NCBI GenBank assembly: GCA_021397845.1
Contig: CM038046.1
Coordinates: 67,660,021-67,724,020 of the forward strand
Direction: 5' to 3'
DNA: 64,000 bases
From: Areca catechu
Taxonomy: Eukaryota; Streptophyta; Magnoliopsida; Arecales; Arecaceae
Part shown: in pieces, positions 1-10,340 of the stretch
Position numbering within the stretch: the stretch's first letter is position 1
How the letters are laid out: each line of letters opens with the position of its first letter
Notes under the pieces: model-generated
What the model was told of the DNA's origin: nothing
Databases searched by the model: none
The model's input: the letters and a program-made list of their open reading frames with translations, nothing else
Translations under genes and position numbers: made by a program

Positions 1-176
1 CTCTCACTGACCAATCGAATCTACTAGCGCGAGGCAAAAAATATTATGTTGACAAGATTATGAAGTAGCATCATCTAAGAGAAAGGACATTAGCCTTTAC
101 ATTAGCAATTTCATCACACTGTTGCTTTCCAAAATTTGTCTTAAAGTTTTTTTTCTTTCCTGCAACCCATTTTAGA
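1..176 (+). other. Non-coding sequence upstream of the Tat antisense ORF
   Basis: No ORF is seen. The last 25 bases are a T/C-rich tract ending in a splice-acceptor-like TTTTAG at 171-176, directly before the ATG at 177. This could be the end of a 5' intron or the 5' UTR of the antisense ORF that follows. The 3' LTR of the host Tat element would lie further left, outside the window. Confidence 0.4.
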
Positions 177-354
177 ATGGATGTGGCTCGTGGTCATAGG
201 GAACCTGGTCCCTTTGACATCCCATCAGCCATGACCCGAGAGAGGGTTGAAAGCCTTAGGATCATATACAACATCCCTTCCACCTTGCACCTGACCATCC
301 CAGCCCGCGAGGGTAGGGTGAATGGGCCTCTGAACTTAGGATCCCTCCCATGTA
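177..354 (+). pseudogene. Tat-element antisense extra ORF, N-terminal part
   Basis: Codes for a start with PFDIPSAMTRERVESLR and a hydrophobic stretch. This resembles the family known as 'putative gypsy type transposon' (Pfam Transposase_28), an extra ORF found in Tat-lineage gypsy elements, usually antisense to gag-pol. Its reading frame is cut at 354-359 by the copia element and resumes at 12700, where the protein continues as DHLKADLHFPIHSFFIQIFN. The host element's pol lies on the minus strand at 24879-26160, so this gene is antisense to it. Molecular role unknown. Family assignment is from memory of its conserved segments (PSQLTPNS, CREADIEPRVS), found in the part after the insertion. 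Confidence 0.6.
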
Positions 355-359
355 CGAAG
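355..359. repeat. Target-site duplication, left (CGAAG)
   Basis: CGAAG directly precedes the TG of the 5' LTR. The same five bases follow the CA end of the 3' LTR at 12695-12699. A perfect 5-bp duplication shows the 12.3 kb copia element is one insertion with both original ends. Confidence 0.95.
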
Positions 360-2699
360 TGTTGGGAAATTGTGTCCCAAAGCCAATCGCCTGGGTTGTA
401 GGTGGTTGTGCTAAGTATTGTATTTTTTCAATGAATTAATAAAATATTATTTTTGGCACTCATCACATATTGAATTTCCCTGAAATGAACTCTTTCCTAT
501 GTGATGAAGTCCTTAGGACTACACTGACTTCGATACAGAGAGGATGTATCGAGTGGTCCTTAAACCCGGTCACAAACCAAAGGATATATTGTACTGGACG
601 GCAATATATCAAGTATAGGTTGTTGTAGTTCACATCGTTTGGTTGTCCTCTTGACCAATGAGTGTGGTGACACTGATGTGATCTGCAGGTGGGATATATG
701 TGATATCTCATTGAACGTGACTCCGTGCAGTCCCTTTCTGCCAAAGGATACTAACGATTGGATATGGGTATAAGTGTCCCTCTGACCTGAGGTCATCGCG
801 GTATTGCAAGCAACTCCCTGTGCTTTGGTGCTGGTACCCAGATTTTTAATCCGGTGACGGAAGGTTTCTGGGTACAGGCAAGTACTTGTGGAGCAGTGAT
901 GGACCAAGATGGAATTGACCTGTCCAAACAGTTTGGATTGAATGTCTCGCAGTATCTCAATTTAGCAAATCCTCGGCCGGGGTAGCCCTAGTGAAGAGTC
1001 ACTAGGCTGCGAGGTTGAGACACGTAGTCGACTGACTGTCTGTGGCAGCCCAATCTCAGTCGTCCTGAGCATAGAGGTCAAAGGGATGAATTATATATAT
1101 GGTAACCATATGCCAGAGGTTCGATAGTTTGCTCCCGCATCTTCGACCTATCCGGACGCCGGGACCCATTGCTAGATGGTTTCCTGTGCTGGTACTAGAA
1201 ATTGTTCTAGTGCTACCGTTTAGGTTCGAACCTATGAGGTCACACGCCACAGAGGATAACACTCTGATCCGGATACTGATTTCGATTAGGAATCGTCTCG
1301 ATTTTATGGTCACAGTATTTTGAGCACTCTTTTCCCAGTCTTGCCCTTGTCTGTGTCGACCGAAAAATGTTCCGGGTTGACCAGCACTGCGCCAGGATTT
1401 TTCTGAATCAGTTTTGAACTGATTCGGAGCTTGTTTCGGCCTCCAATTGGATATGAACCAATTGAACCCAATTTTATTGGGCTTGAACCGGTTCAATTGG
1501 ATTGAACCAATTGTTTTTTTTTTTTTTTTTTTTGGGATTGAACCGGTTTTGTTTGAACCAGTGTTTTCCTCTCCTTGAACCGTTTATACGGTTTACTTTT
1601 CGTTGGAATTTTTTCCAACCGCTTGGAGTAGAATTCCAAGCGTCAAATCAAGCTGGGCGTCCCTTCCTCTTCTCCACCGTTGGCATTCACTTTCTTTTGT
1701 TGGTTTAATGGTTTTTAACTTGGATTAATGGCTTTAAACCTTTGTTAATGGCTGTTAATTGGGTTAATAGCAGCCGGTGACCCCTTGGCCTCCCTCCCTC
1801 TCTATTTCCCTCTCTCCGCTGCCTTCTTATACCACCCAGCCGTCCCCTGTTGCGAGGTGGAAATCCCAGCATATGAGGAGCCAAAAAGAAAAGCAAGGTG
1901 TTCTTTGAGTGACCCCTATTATAGAGCTTGGATACACTGGGATTTGGAGTATGTGAGGGAGAGAAACAAGGCATCAATCCTCTCTTTAAAGTGCTCTAAA
2001 ATCCCTGCTGCAGCAATTCTGTTTTGCTGCAGCAACCTGTGACCGTGAACCCCTCTTCCGGCGGCTAGCACCGTGCGTGGAGGCGGATCCCAGAGTCCGG
2101 GCATGTCTCCCCTCTAGAGGGAGTACCACTCTACTCCTCGGAGCAAACCTCGCGAGCCGGGATCGCTCCAATTGCCCGAAATCCAACGACGAAGACAGCT
2201 ACTCCGTTCTGCTGCCATTTTAGTGCAGCAGACTTCGGCGATTTTTTACGATTTATTTGCTTAGTTTTTTTTGCAGAAACTAGTGCCAAATCAAGAGGAC
2301 TTCCTTAAGAATCTACAGCTCAAATGTGGGAGCGATCGGAGGTCCGGAAGGCGACGTTCCGGGGACTTTTCGGAAGCCCTGTTTCAGCCCAGGGTGGAAG
2401 ACGACTGGAATAACTTTATTCCAGTTATTCTAGTCTATTCCAGGTTTATCCCAGACTTATTCAAGCTGGGAATAAGATATGTTTTTGGGTTTTAATTTCG
2501 GTGTATGTGTAGATCTAGATTTATTAAAATGTTTATAAATATTATATGTCCTGAATCATGCCTATACATGCATCTTGCATATGCTAGATCCTGTGCGGAA
2601 TAGGTTTTTCCGCACTTATTTTAAAATGTTTTAAAATACTTACCTTCCCTGTGCTGTTGCATGCTTAGCGTAGGCACCTGCACCCACATTTTTCTTTCA
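360..2699 (+). repeat. 5' LTR of the copia element (2340 bp)
   Basis: Starts TGTTGGGAAATTG and ends TTTCTTTCA, one base before the PBS. It matches 10341-12694 along its whole length with scattered substitutions and short indels. It contains a poly-T run near 1515-1533 and TTGAACC/GGTTCAA-rich sequence around 1440-1600. No long ORF; short ORFs inside it are chance. Confidence 0.95.
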
Positions 2700-2700
2700 G

Positions 2701-2718
2701 TGGTATCAGAGCCAGGTT
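2701..2718 (+). other. Primer-binding site, initiator tRNA-Met (first copy)
   Basis: TGGTATCAGAGCCAGGTT is complementary to the 3' end (with CCA) of plant initiator tRNA-Met. It begins one base after the 5' LTR end, the standard copia position. A second copy lies at 4857. Confidence 0.93.
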
Positions 2719-3835
2719 CTAGAGTAACATATCTTGATGCATATATAGTAGATTAAATTGTTTAATCATGGATTAGAGAGTACTTTAGGAACCTAGTTGA
2801 GACCTTCACCATGGCCATGTGTCTTTGACACGATGCGGTTCGTCTGTGTTGGCCTCTTCAGAAGGATCCTTTAAGGAAATCAAAAAGAAATTAAATTATA
2901 AAATTGGCATGATTTATAATTTTGTTATTTGGGTCATATAATATTATAAAAGTATAAATCTAGATATGATGCATAATTTAAGATGTAATTGTTTTACATA
3001 GAGACTTAATTAAAAAATATTTTAATTAAGTATTTGGCTTAATAAAAAAATTTTTAGGTTTATGAAATCTAATAAAATTTGCATAAGCCAAATTGGGTTA
3101 ATTGGGTTAGCTGATTAGTTGGGTCCATCACTGGGTTAGACCTAAGTTTACTTGAATCGGATTAAAAGAAGATTAAGCAAATATTGTTTAAGGTCCTTCT
3201 TTAGAACTATCTAATAGTTAAATTAGTTGATCCGTTCATCTAAAATGGATCCAATTAGTGGCTCAGTGGATGCCCGAGTCTTTAGGCTAGTCTGATCGAG
3301 TCTGGTAAACCGACTGGTGTCGAGGTAGGTTTGGCAATTGTGATCATGGTTGTATGAGGCTACCTCTTTCCTGGCCAACTTGGTTGGTGTCTAGGAAAGA
3401 TGGTTAATGGTGGATACTCACCCATGATCTCACCTACCTGGCTAGTCGAGTCGACGAAACTGATTGGAAAAGCTCAATGACTCGAGTTAACCCATGTCAC
3501 CCAGGTTGATCGGTCTGACTGATCAATAGGTGCCCATGATCAATTGTTGATTTAATTCAACCCTCCTGGAATCTGATTGATTCAGTGGGAGGATGATCCA
3601 TGTCCTTACCTTTTTTCTTCAGTCACAAAAAAAAAAAAAAAAAAAAAAAAAAATCCTTTAAAAATTATTAGGTCCTTAAAAAGACTAAGTCAAGGAGTTG
3701 ACAGTGTCTTAGCCTCCCATTAAGTTGGATATAAATGTGTCCACTAGCTTGGTGTGCATCGGCAGTTTCCATAGAACGGGTGTACATCCGGCGACTGGAA
3801 TTTCTATCTGATCGATGATGGTTCAGTGCAACCTC
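2719..3835 (+). other. Untranslated leader, first copy
   Basis: AT-rich, no coding potential seen. It ends in the breakpoint of the tandem duplication and includes the poly-A run at 3629-3653. The same sequence recurs at 4875-5986. Confidence 0.8.
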
Positions 3836-4855
3836 TTCTCCACCGTTGGCATTCACTTTCTTTTGTTGGTTTAATGGTTTTTAACTTGGATTAATGGCTT
3901 TAAACCTTTGTTAATGGCTGTTAATTGGGTTAATAGCAGCCGGTGACCCCTTGGCCTCCCTCCCTCTCTATTTCCCTCTCTCCGCTGCCTTCTATACCAC
4001 CCAGCCGTCCCCTGTTGCGAGGTGGAAATCCAAGCATATGAGGAGCCAAAAAGAAAAGCAAGGTGTTCTTTGAGTGACCCCTATTATAGAGCTTGGATAC
4101 ACTGGGATTTGGAGTATGTGAGGGAGAGAAACAAGGCATCAATCCTCTCTTTAAAGTGCTCAAAAATCCCTGCTGCAGCAATTCTGTTTTGCTGCAGCAA
4201 CCTGTGACCGTGAACCCCTCTTCCGGCGGCTAGCACCGTGCGTGGAGGCGGATCCCAGAGTCCCGGGCATGTCTCCCCTCTAGTAGTACTCTACTCCTCG
4301 AGCAAACCTCGCGGCCGGATCCTCCAATTGCCCGAAATCCAACGACGAAGACAGCTACTCCGTTCTGCTGCCATTTTAGTGCAGCAACTTCGGCGATTTT
4401 TTACGATTTATTTGCTTAGTTTTTTTTTTGGAGAAACCAGTGCCAAATCAAGAGGACTTCCTTAAGAATCTACAGCTCAAATGTGGGAGCGATCAGAGGT
4501 CCGGAAGGCGACGTTCCGGGGACTTTTCGGAAGCCCTGTTCCGCCCAGGGTGGAAGACGACTGGAATAACTTTATTCCAGTTATTCCAGTCTATTCCAGG
4601 TTTATCCCAGACTTATTCAAGCTGGGAATAAGATGTTGTTGGGTTTTAATTTCGGTGTATGTGTAGATCTAGATTTATTAAAATGTTTATAAATATTATA
4701 TGTCCTGAATCATGCCTATACATGCATCTGCATATGCTAGATCCTGTGCGGAATAGGTTTTTTCCGCACTTATTTAAAAATGTTTTTAAAATACTTACCT
4801 ATTCCCTGTGCTGTTGCATGCTTAGCGTAGGCACCTGCACCCACATTTTCTTTCA
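3836..4855 (+). repeat. Duplicated partial LTR (3' part only)
   Basis: Matches 1670-2699 of the 5' LTR. It carries private small deletions, for example around 4280-4330 where the other two copies read GAGGGAGTACCACTC. It ends in TTTCA directly before a second PBS. It lacks the LTR start, so it cannot act as an independent LTR. Confidence 0.9.
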
Positions 4856-4856
4856 G

Positions 4857-4874
4857 TGGTATCAGAGCCAGGTT
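4857..4874 (+). other. Primer-binding site, initiator tRNA-Met (second copy)
   Basis: A second intact TGGTATCAGAGCCAGGTT, 2156 bp downstream of the first, created by the tandem duplication. Two PBS copies in one element are unusual. Confidence 0.92.
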
Positions 4875-6384
4875 CTAGAGTAACATATCTTGATGCATAT
4901 ATAGTAGATTAAATTGTTTAATCATGGATTAGAGAGTACTTTTAGGAACCTAGTTGAGACCTTCACCATGGCCGTGTATCTTTGACACGATGCGGTTCGT
5001 CTGTGTTGGCCTCTTCAGAAGGATCCTTTAAGGAAATCAAAAAGAAATTAAAATTATAAATTTGGCATGATTTATAATTTTGTTATTTGGGTCATATAAT
5101 ATTTATAAAAGTATAAATCTAGATATGATGCATAATTTAAGATGTAAAATTGTTTTACATAGAGACTTAATTAAAAATATTTTAATTAAGTATTTGGCTT
5201 AATAAAAAAATTTTTAGGTTTATGAAATCTAATAAAATTTGCATAAGCCAAATTGGGTTAATTGGGTTAGCTGATTAGTTGGGTCCATCACTGGGTTAGA
5301 CCTAAGTTTACTTGAATCGGATTAAAGAAGATTAGCAAATATTGTTTAAGGTCCTTCTTTAGAACTATCTAATAGTTAAATTAGTTGATCCGTTCATCTA
5401 AAATGGATCCAATTAGTGGCTCAGTGGACGCCCGAGTCTTTAGGCTAGTCTGATCGAGTCTGGTAAACCGACTGGTGTCGAGGTAGGTTTGGCAATTGTG
5501 ATCATGGTTGTATGAGGCTACCTCTTTCCTGGCCAACTTGGTTGGTGTCTAGGAAAGATGGTTAATGGTGGATACTCACCCATGATCTCACCTACCTGGC
5601 TAGTCGAGTCGACCAGAACTGATTGGAAAAGCTCAATGACTCGAGTTAACCCATGTCACCCAGGTTGATCGGTCTGACTGATCAATAGGTGCCCATGGAT
5701 CAATTGTTGATTTAATTCAACCCTCCTGGAATCTGATTGATTCAGTGGGAGGATGATCCATGTCCTTACCTTTTTCTTCAGTCACAAAAAAAAAAAAAAA
5801 AAAAATCCTTTAAAAATTATTAGGTCCTTAAAAAGACTAAGTCAAGGAGTTGACAGTGTCTTAGCCTCCCATTAAGTTGGATAGAAATGTGTCCACTAGC
5901 TTGGTGTGCATCGGCAGTTCCATAGAACGGGTGTACATCCGGCGACTGGAATTTCTATCTGATCGATGATGGTTCAGTGCAACCTCCTTAACGGGACCAG
6001 GTGGGCCGGCCATAGTCGGGCTTGGTCTTTAGTTAGCTAGAAGCATTGGATTAGTCATTTTAATGGTTGGACCTAACCAGAGACCCGCAATAGGAGGCCC
6101 TTAGGCCGATTGGGGTGTTCTCTGAGGCAAAATAAAATACTGAAAATTGTTTAGGGAAACAATTGGTTTACGAACCTACCTTTAGGCTCGTATGGGTGAG
6201 CCGGCCATAGTCGGGCTCATGCGTGGCCTATTGGATTTCTGTACCCACTTGAAAAAGTGTTTTCACGGATTGGAGTTAAAGGCTACCAATCTGAAAAATT
6301 AGTGGGAGAAACCTTTAGACTAAAGTCCAAGTCTTTTGGTTAATTTATTAATTCATACACTAATAGGTCTAATTTTCTTTTCAG
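4875..6384 (+). other. Untranslated leader up to gag
   Basis: Its first 1.1 kb repeats 2719-3835. The last 400 bases (5987-6384) are unique and include two copies of a GGCCGGCCATAGTCGGGCT-like motif (near 6004 and 6191). No ORF of note. The gag start codon follows at 6385. Confidence 0.75.
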
Positions 6385-7236
6385 ATGTCTTCAAACTTGT
6401 CGCTCCGGTCACTTCTCGATAACGAGAAGTTAAAGGGTCACAACTTCGATAGTTGGTATCGAAAGTTGAGAATAGTTCTGGAGCACGAACGGATCCTGTA
6501 TGTGATAACGGATCCGGTACCTGAAATCCCTCCCGCTAATGCACGGAGTGCGGTCAGAGATGCTTATTTGAAGTGGGTCTCTGATCACACTACTGTCTGG
6601 TGCATTATGTTAGCGGCGATGAACGACGAGTTCAGTCGCAAATTCGAGGAGGCCCAACCTGATGAAATCCTTCAAAAGTTGAAGGAATCCTTCGGCACCC
6701 CGGATGATGTAGAACGGTACAAAGTGTCTTGTGCCATCTACAACTCCAAGATGCCGAATGGCGGTTCAGTCACTGATCATGTATTGTACATGATCGAGTT
6801 GATTGAAAAACTGGGCAAACTCGGATGCCCCTTGCACGAGCAGCTCGGCAAGGATGCGATCCTGAATTCTCTTCCCTCCTCCTATCTTGACTTTCTTGAT
6901 CATTATAGAATGAACAAGCCTGCAGTCAACTACCATGGTCTTTTGGGGTTGCTGCAGACTTTCGAGAAAGACCACCAACTGAATAAAGGGGTGGTGAATT
7001 TAGTGGGAGGAAGTAGAGGTCGTCATCCCTTTAAGAAAGGGAAGAAGAAAATAAATAAAAAGGGAAAGAAGGTGCATAATGCTCCTGGCCCGAGTCAGAC
7101 CAGGAAGTTTAAGGCTGATCAGTCTTTTGCAGAGTGCTTCCACTGCAAGAAGAAGGGACACTGAAAGAGGAACTGTCCTCTTTATATAGCGTCCCTTGAT
7201 CCGAACAGGCCGAGAAAGCAGAAGTCTGCTGAATAA
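6385..7236 (+). pseudogene. Copia gag (capsid-nucleocapsid) with stop in the zinc knuckle
   Basis: Structural Gag, which would form the particle and bind element RNA. The ATG at 6385 follows the leader and opens a 259-codon frame. Residues about 20-200 match the copia gag domain (WYRKLRIVLEHERILYVI; YNSKM). A lysine-rich RNA-binding stretch follows (residues 211-231), then a CCHC zinc knuckle starting at C251. A TGA stop at 7162-7164 cuts the knuckle between its His and last Cys. The frame then stays open to TAA at 7234. The protease frame downstream is in the same frame, so gag and pol are separated by one ordinary stop. Confidence 0.92.
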
Positions 7237-7245
7237 GGTATTTAT

Positions 7246-10200
7246 ATGATAAGACCTTGTAATTACTCAATTGTTGATACTGCTAACTGTGTATTGGATA
7301 CTGGTAGTCCAATTCATGTTTGTAATTCATTACAGAGACTTCAAGTTAGCAGAAGATTTGAAGATGGAGAACAGTTTCTGAGCGTCGGGAATGGAAATCG
7401 TGTTCCAGTACTGGCGGTTGGAGTCCTGCATCTTGTCTTTGAGTCTTGTACTGTCGAACTAGTCGACTGTCACTATTGTCCTAGTTTCATTATGTGCATA
7501 ATCTCTGTAGGCCTTTTGGCCAGTTGTGGTTTTGAACTATCAATAAAAGGAGATTTTTGCAATGTTATTTTGAATAACTCTGTTATAATGAAAGCTAGAT
7601 TAAATAATGGCATATACGTACTATCAAGGCCTGTTAGTGTAATGTACACTTCTAGCAAACGTCCAAGGTTAGATAATGTCAACGATTTGTATCTTTGGCA
7701 CTGTAGGCTAGGTCATATTAACCAAAATAGGATAAACAAGATGCGAGGAGATGGACTTCTCGAGGTCAGTGATTCTGAATCACTGCCCACTTGTGAATCC
7801 TGTTTACTTGGTAAAATGACCAAGTCACCTTTTACTGGAAAAGGTGAACGAGCTACAAAACTTCTAAGTCTAATACATACTGATGTATGTGGACCGATGA
7901 CAGTAAGTGCTATAGGAGAATACAAATATTTCATTACTTTTACAGACGACTTTTCAAGGTTCGGTTATGTCTTTTTAATGAGACATAAGTCTGAGTCGTT
8001 TGAAATGTTCAAACGATACCGTAATGAAGTAGAAAAGCAAAATGGAAAAAGTATTAAAACCCTTCGATCTGATCAAGGTGGAGAATATTTATCTGGTGCT
8101 TTTTTGACATATCTTGAGGAGAATGGAATTTTCTCTCAATGGACTCCTCCAGGAACACCATAGTTGAATGGTGTGTCCGAAAGGAGGAATCGAACCTTGT
8201 TGGACATGGTTCGATCCATAATGGGCTTTGCAACTCTGCCGCTATCCTTTTGGGGATATGCGCTTCAGACAGCCTGTTACTTATTAAATAATGTTCCAAG
8301 TAAATCTGTTGTCTCCACTCCGTATGAGATGTGGAATGGACGTAAACCATCAATCTCACACCTTCGGGTCTGGGGTTGTCCGGCTTACGTAAAGCGTTTA
8401 GACTCAGACAAACTTGGTCCTAGGTCTGATCGGTGTTTATTTGTTGGTTATCCTAAGGAAACCAAAGGGTATTTCTTCTATTGGGAGAATGAACAAAAGG
8501 TGTTCGTTGCTCTTAGAGCTATCTTTTTGGAAAAGGAGTTCCTTGGAGAAGGAACTATAGCCTCTAAGATTGAACTTGATGAAGTTCAGCCAATAAAAGA
8601 GCCTACACACTCTAAGGACGTCGTAGAACCGGCTGTGATTGAATCACACCCAGAACCCATTAGGAGATCCGGTAGAATACCGCGTCAGCCGGACAGATAC
8701 TACGGTTTCTTGGTCCGAGACGGCGATCCCATTGAGCTCGATGAGAACAATGAGGATCCGATCACCTATATGGATGCACTTCAGAGATCTGACTCTGAGG
8801 CATGGCTTGGAGCCATGCGATCCGAAATGGAGTCGATGGAAATCAACAATGTTTGGACATTGGTTGATCCGCCTAAAGAATAAAACCCATCGGTGTAAAT
8901 GGATCTTCAAGAAAAAAAGGGGCGCAGATGGGAAGGTAGAGACCTATAAAGCCCGTCTGGTTGCCAAGGGGTATCGTCAACGATATGGTATCGATTATGA
9001 TGAGACATTTTTCCCTGTGGCAATGCTCAAGTCTATTCGGATCATGCTTGCTTTGGCAGCATATTTTGATTACGAGATCTGGCAGATGGATGTCCGAACC
9101 GCTTTCCTAAATGGGGAGCTGGAAGAAGAGGTGTATATGATACAGCCTGAAGGGTTCACATCCATAGATGAATCAAAAGTATGCAAATTGCAGAAGTCCA
9201 TCTATGGACTCAAGCAAGCATCTCGAAGTTGGAACTTACGGTTTGATAGGTGTATCAAATCGTACGGCTTCGTTAAGAACGGAGAAGAACCGTGCATCTA
9301 TAAATGGGTCAATGGTTATGTGATTGTATTCCTAGTATTGTATGTTGACGGACATTCTCTTAATCGGGAATGACGTCGCAGCATTACAAGGAATAAAGGT
9401 CTGGTTTTCATCTCATGTCTCCATGAAGGACTTGGGTGAAGCTTCTTACATACTAGGTATGAAAATCTATAGAGATAGATTTAAGAAGCTTTTGGGACTG
9501 TCCCAGTCTATGTATATAGACACCGTGCTGAAACGATTCAGCATGGAAAATTCCAAGAAAGGCTATCTTCCGATAGGTTCTGGAATTACTCTTTCCAAGA
9601 AGGATTGTGTGACAACTCTTGAGGAAAGAGAGCGCATGAGTAGAGTACCTTATGCTTCTGCAGTAGGCTCTATCATGTATGCTATGACTTGTACTAGACC
9701 AGATGTGGCATACTCACTAGGAGTAGTGAGTAGATACCAGTCTGACCCAGTGAGGTGCATTGGAAGGTGGTTAAGTCCATCCTCAAGTATTTGAGAAATA
9801 CTAAAGATCAATGGCTGATTTATGGAGAACCTGACTTGAAACTTGTGGGGTACACTGACTCTAGTTTCCAGTCAGATAGAGATGATAGCAAGAGTGTGTC
9901 AGGGTTTGTATTTACCCTGAATGGAGGAGCGGTCTGCTGGAAAAGTTCCAAGCAGGCAACTGTTGCAGACTCGGTATGCGAAGCAGAATATATTGCAGCA
10001 TCAGATGCAGCAAAGGAAGCTGTGTGGTTGCGAAAGTTCCTTAGAGAGCTAGGGGTGGCACCTTCCCTAGATGGTCCTGTTCCGGTGTACTGTGACAGCA
10101 CTGGAGCCATTGCTCAATCTAAGGAGCCAAAAGCTCATCACCGCACCAAGCACATCCTGCGGCGCTACCACCTCGTACGAGAGATCGTAGAACGAGGCGA

Positions 10201-10327
10201 CATCAATCTTCTGAAGATCGATGGAAAAGAAAATCTGGCCGACCCCTTCACTAAAGCCCTCATAATAAAAGAGTTTGACCATTGTAAATGGGAAATGGGT
10301 ATTAGATACTCTTCTGATTGGCTTTAG
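7246..10327 (+). pseudogene. Copia pol: protease, integrase, reverse transcriptase, RNase H
   Basis: Protease: DTGS with its Asp at 7297. Integrase: zinc-binding H7699/H7714/C7792/C7801, then catalytic Asp 7882, Asp 8071 and Glu 8179, with 35 residues between the last two (D,D35E). A TAG stop at 8161 lies just before the Glu. RT starts after 8700; reading shifts frame near 8880-8900 before the CKWIFKKK segment. An extra G at 9350/9351 splits the catalytic YVDD motif. A third shift lies near 9748. RNase H follows (GYTDSSF, CEAEY, YCDSTGAI) and ends with ADPFTKAL and TAG at 10325. With at least one stop and three shifts it cannot make Pol. Confidence 0.95.
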
Positions 10328-10330
10328 TAC

Positions 10331-10340
10331 AAGTGGGAGT
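10331..10340 (+). other. Polypurine tract
   Basis: AAGTGGGAGT lies directly before the 3' LTR, where plus-strand DNA synthesis is primed in LTR elements. The sequence fits the usual plant copia form. Confidence 0.85.

Larger units (their letters stand above)
1666..5986 (+). repeat. Direct tandem duplication of LTR tail plus leader (about 2.15 kb unit)
   Basis: Copy 1 runs 1666-3835 and copy 2 runs 3836-5986. Each contains the last 1.0 kb of the LTR, the PBS and about 1.1 kb of leader with an A-run (3629-3653 and 5788-5808). The junctions share the microhomology CCTC (1666-1669, 3832-3835, 5983-5986). The copies share bases that differ in the 3' LTR, for example TTCAAGCTGGG against TTCCAGCTAGG, and CCCACATT against CCCATATT. 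This suggests the duplication happened after insertion. Confidence 0.9.

Noticed and set aside
2701..2718. tRNA gene fragment
   Set aside because: Only the 18 bases complementary to the tRNA 3' end are present, at the PBS position.
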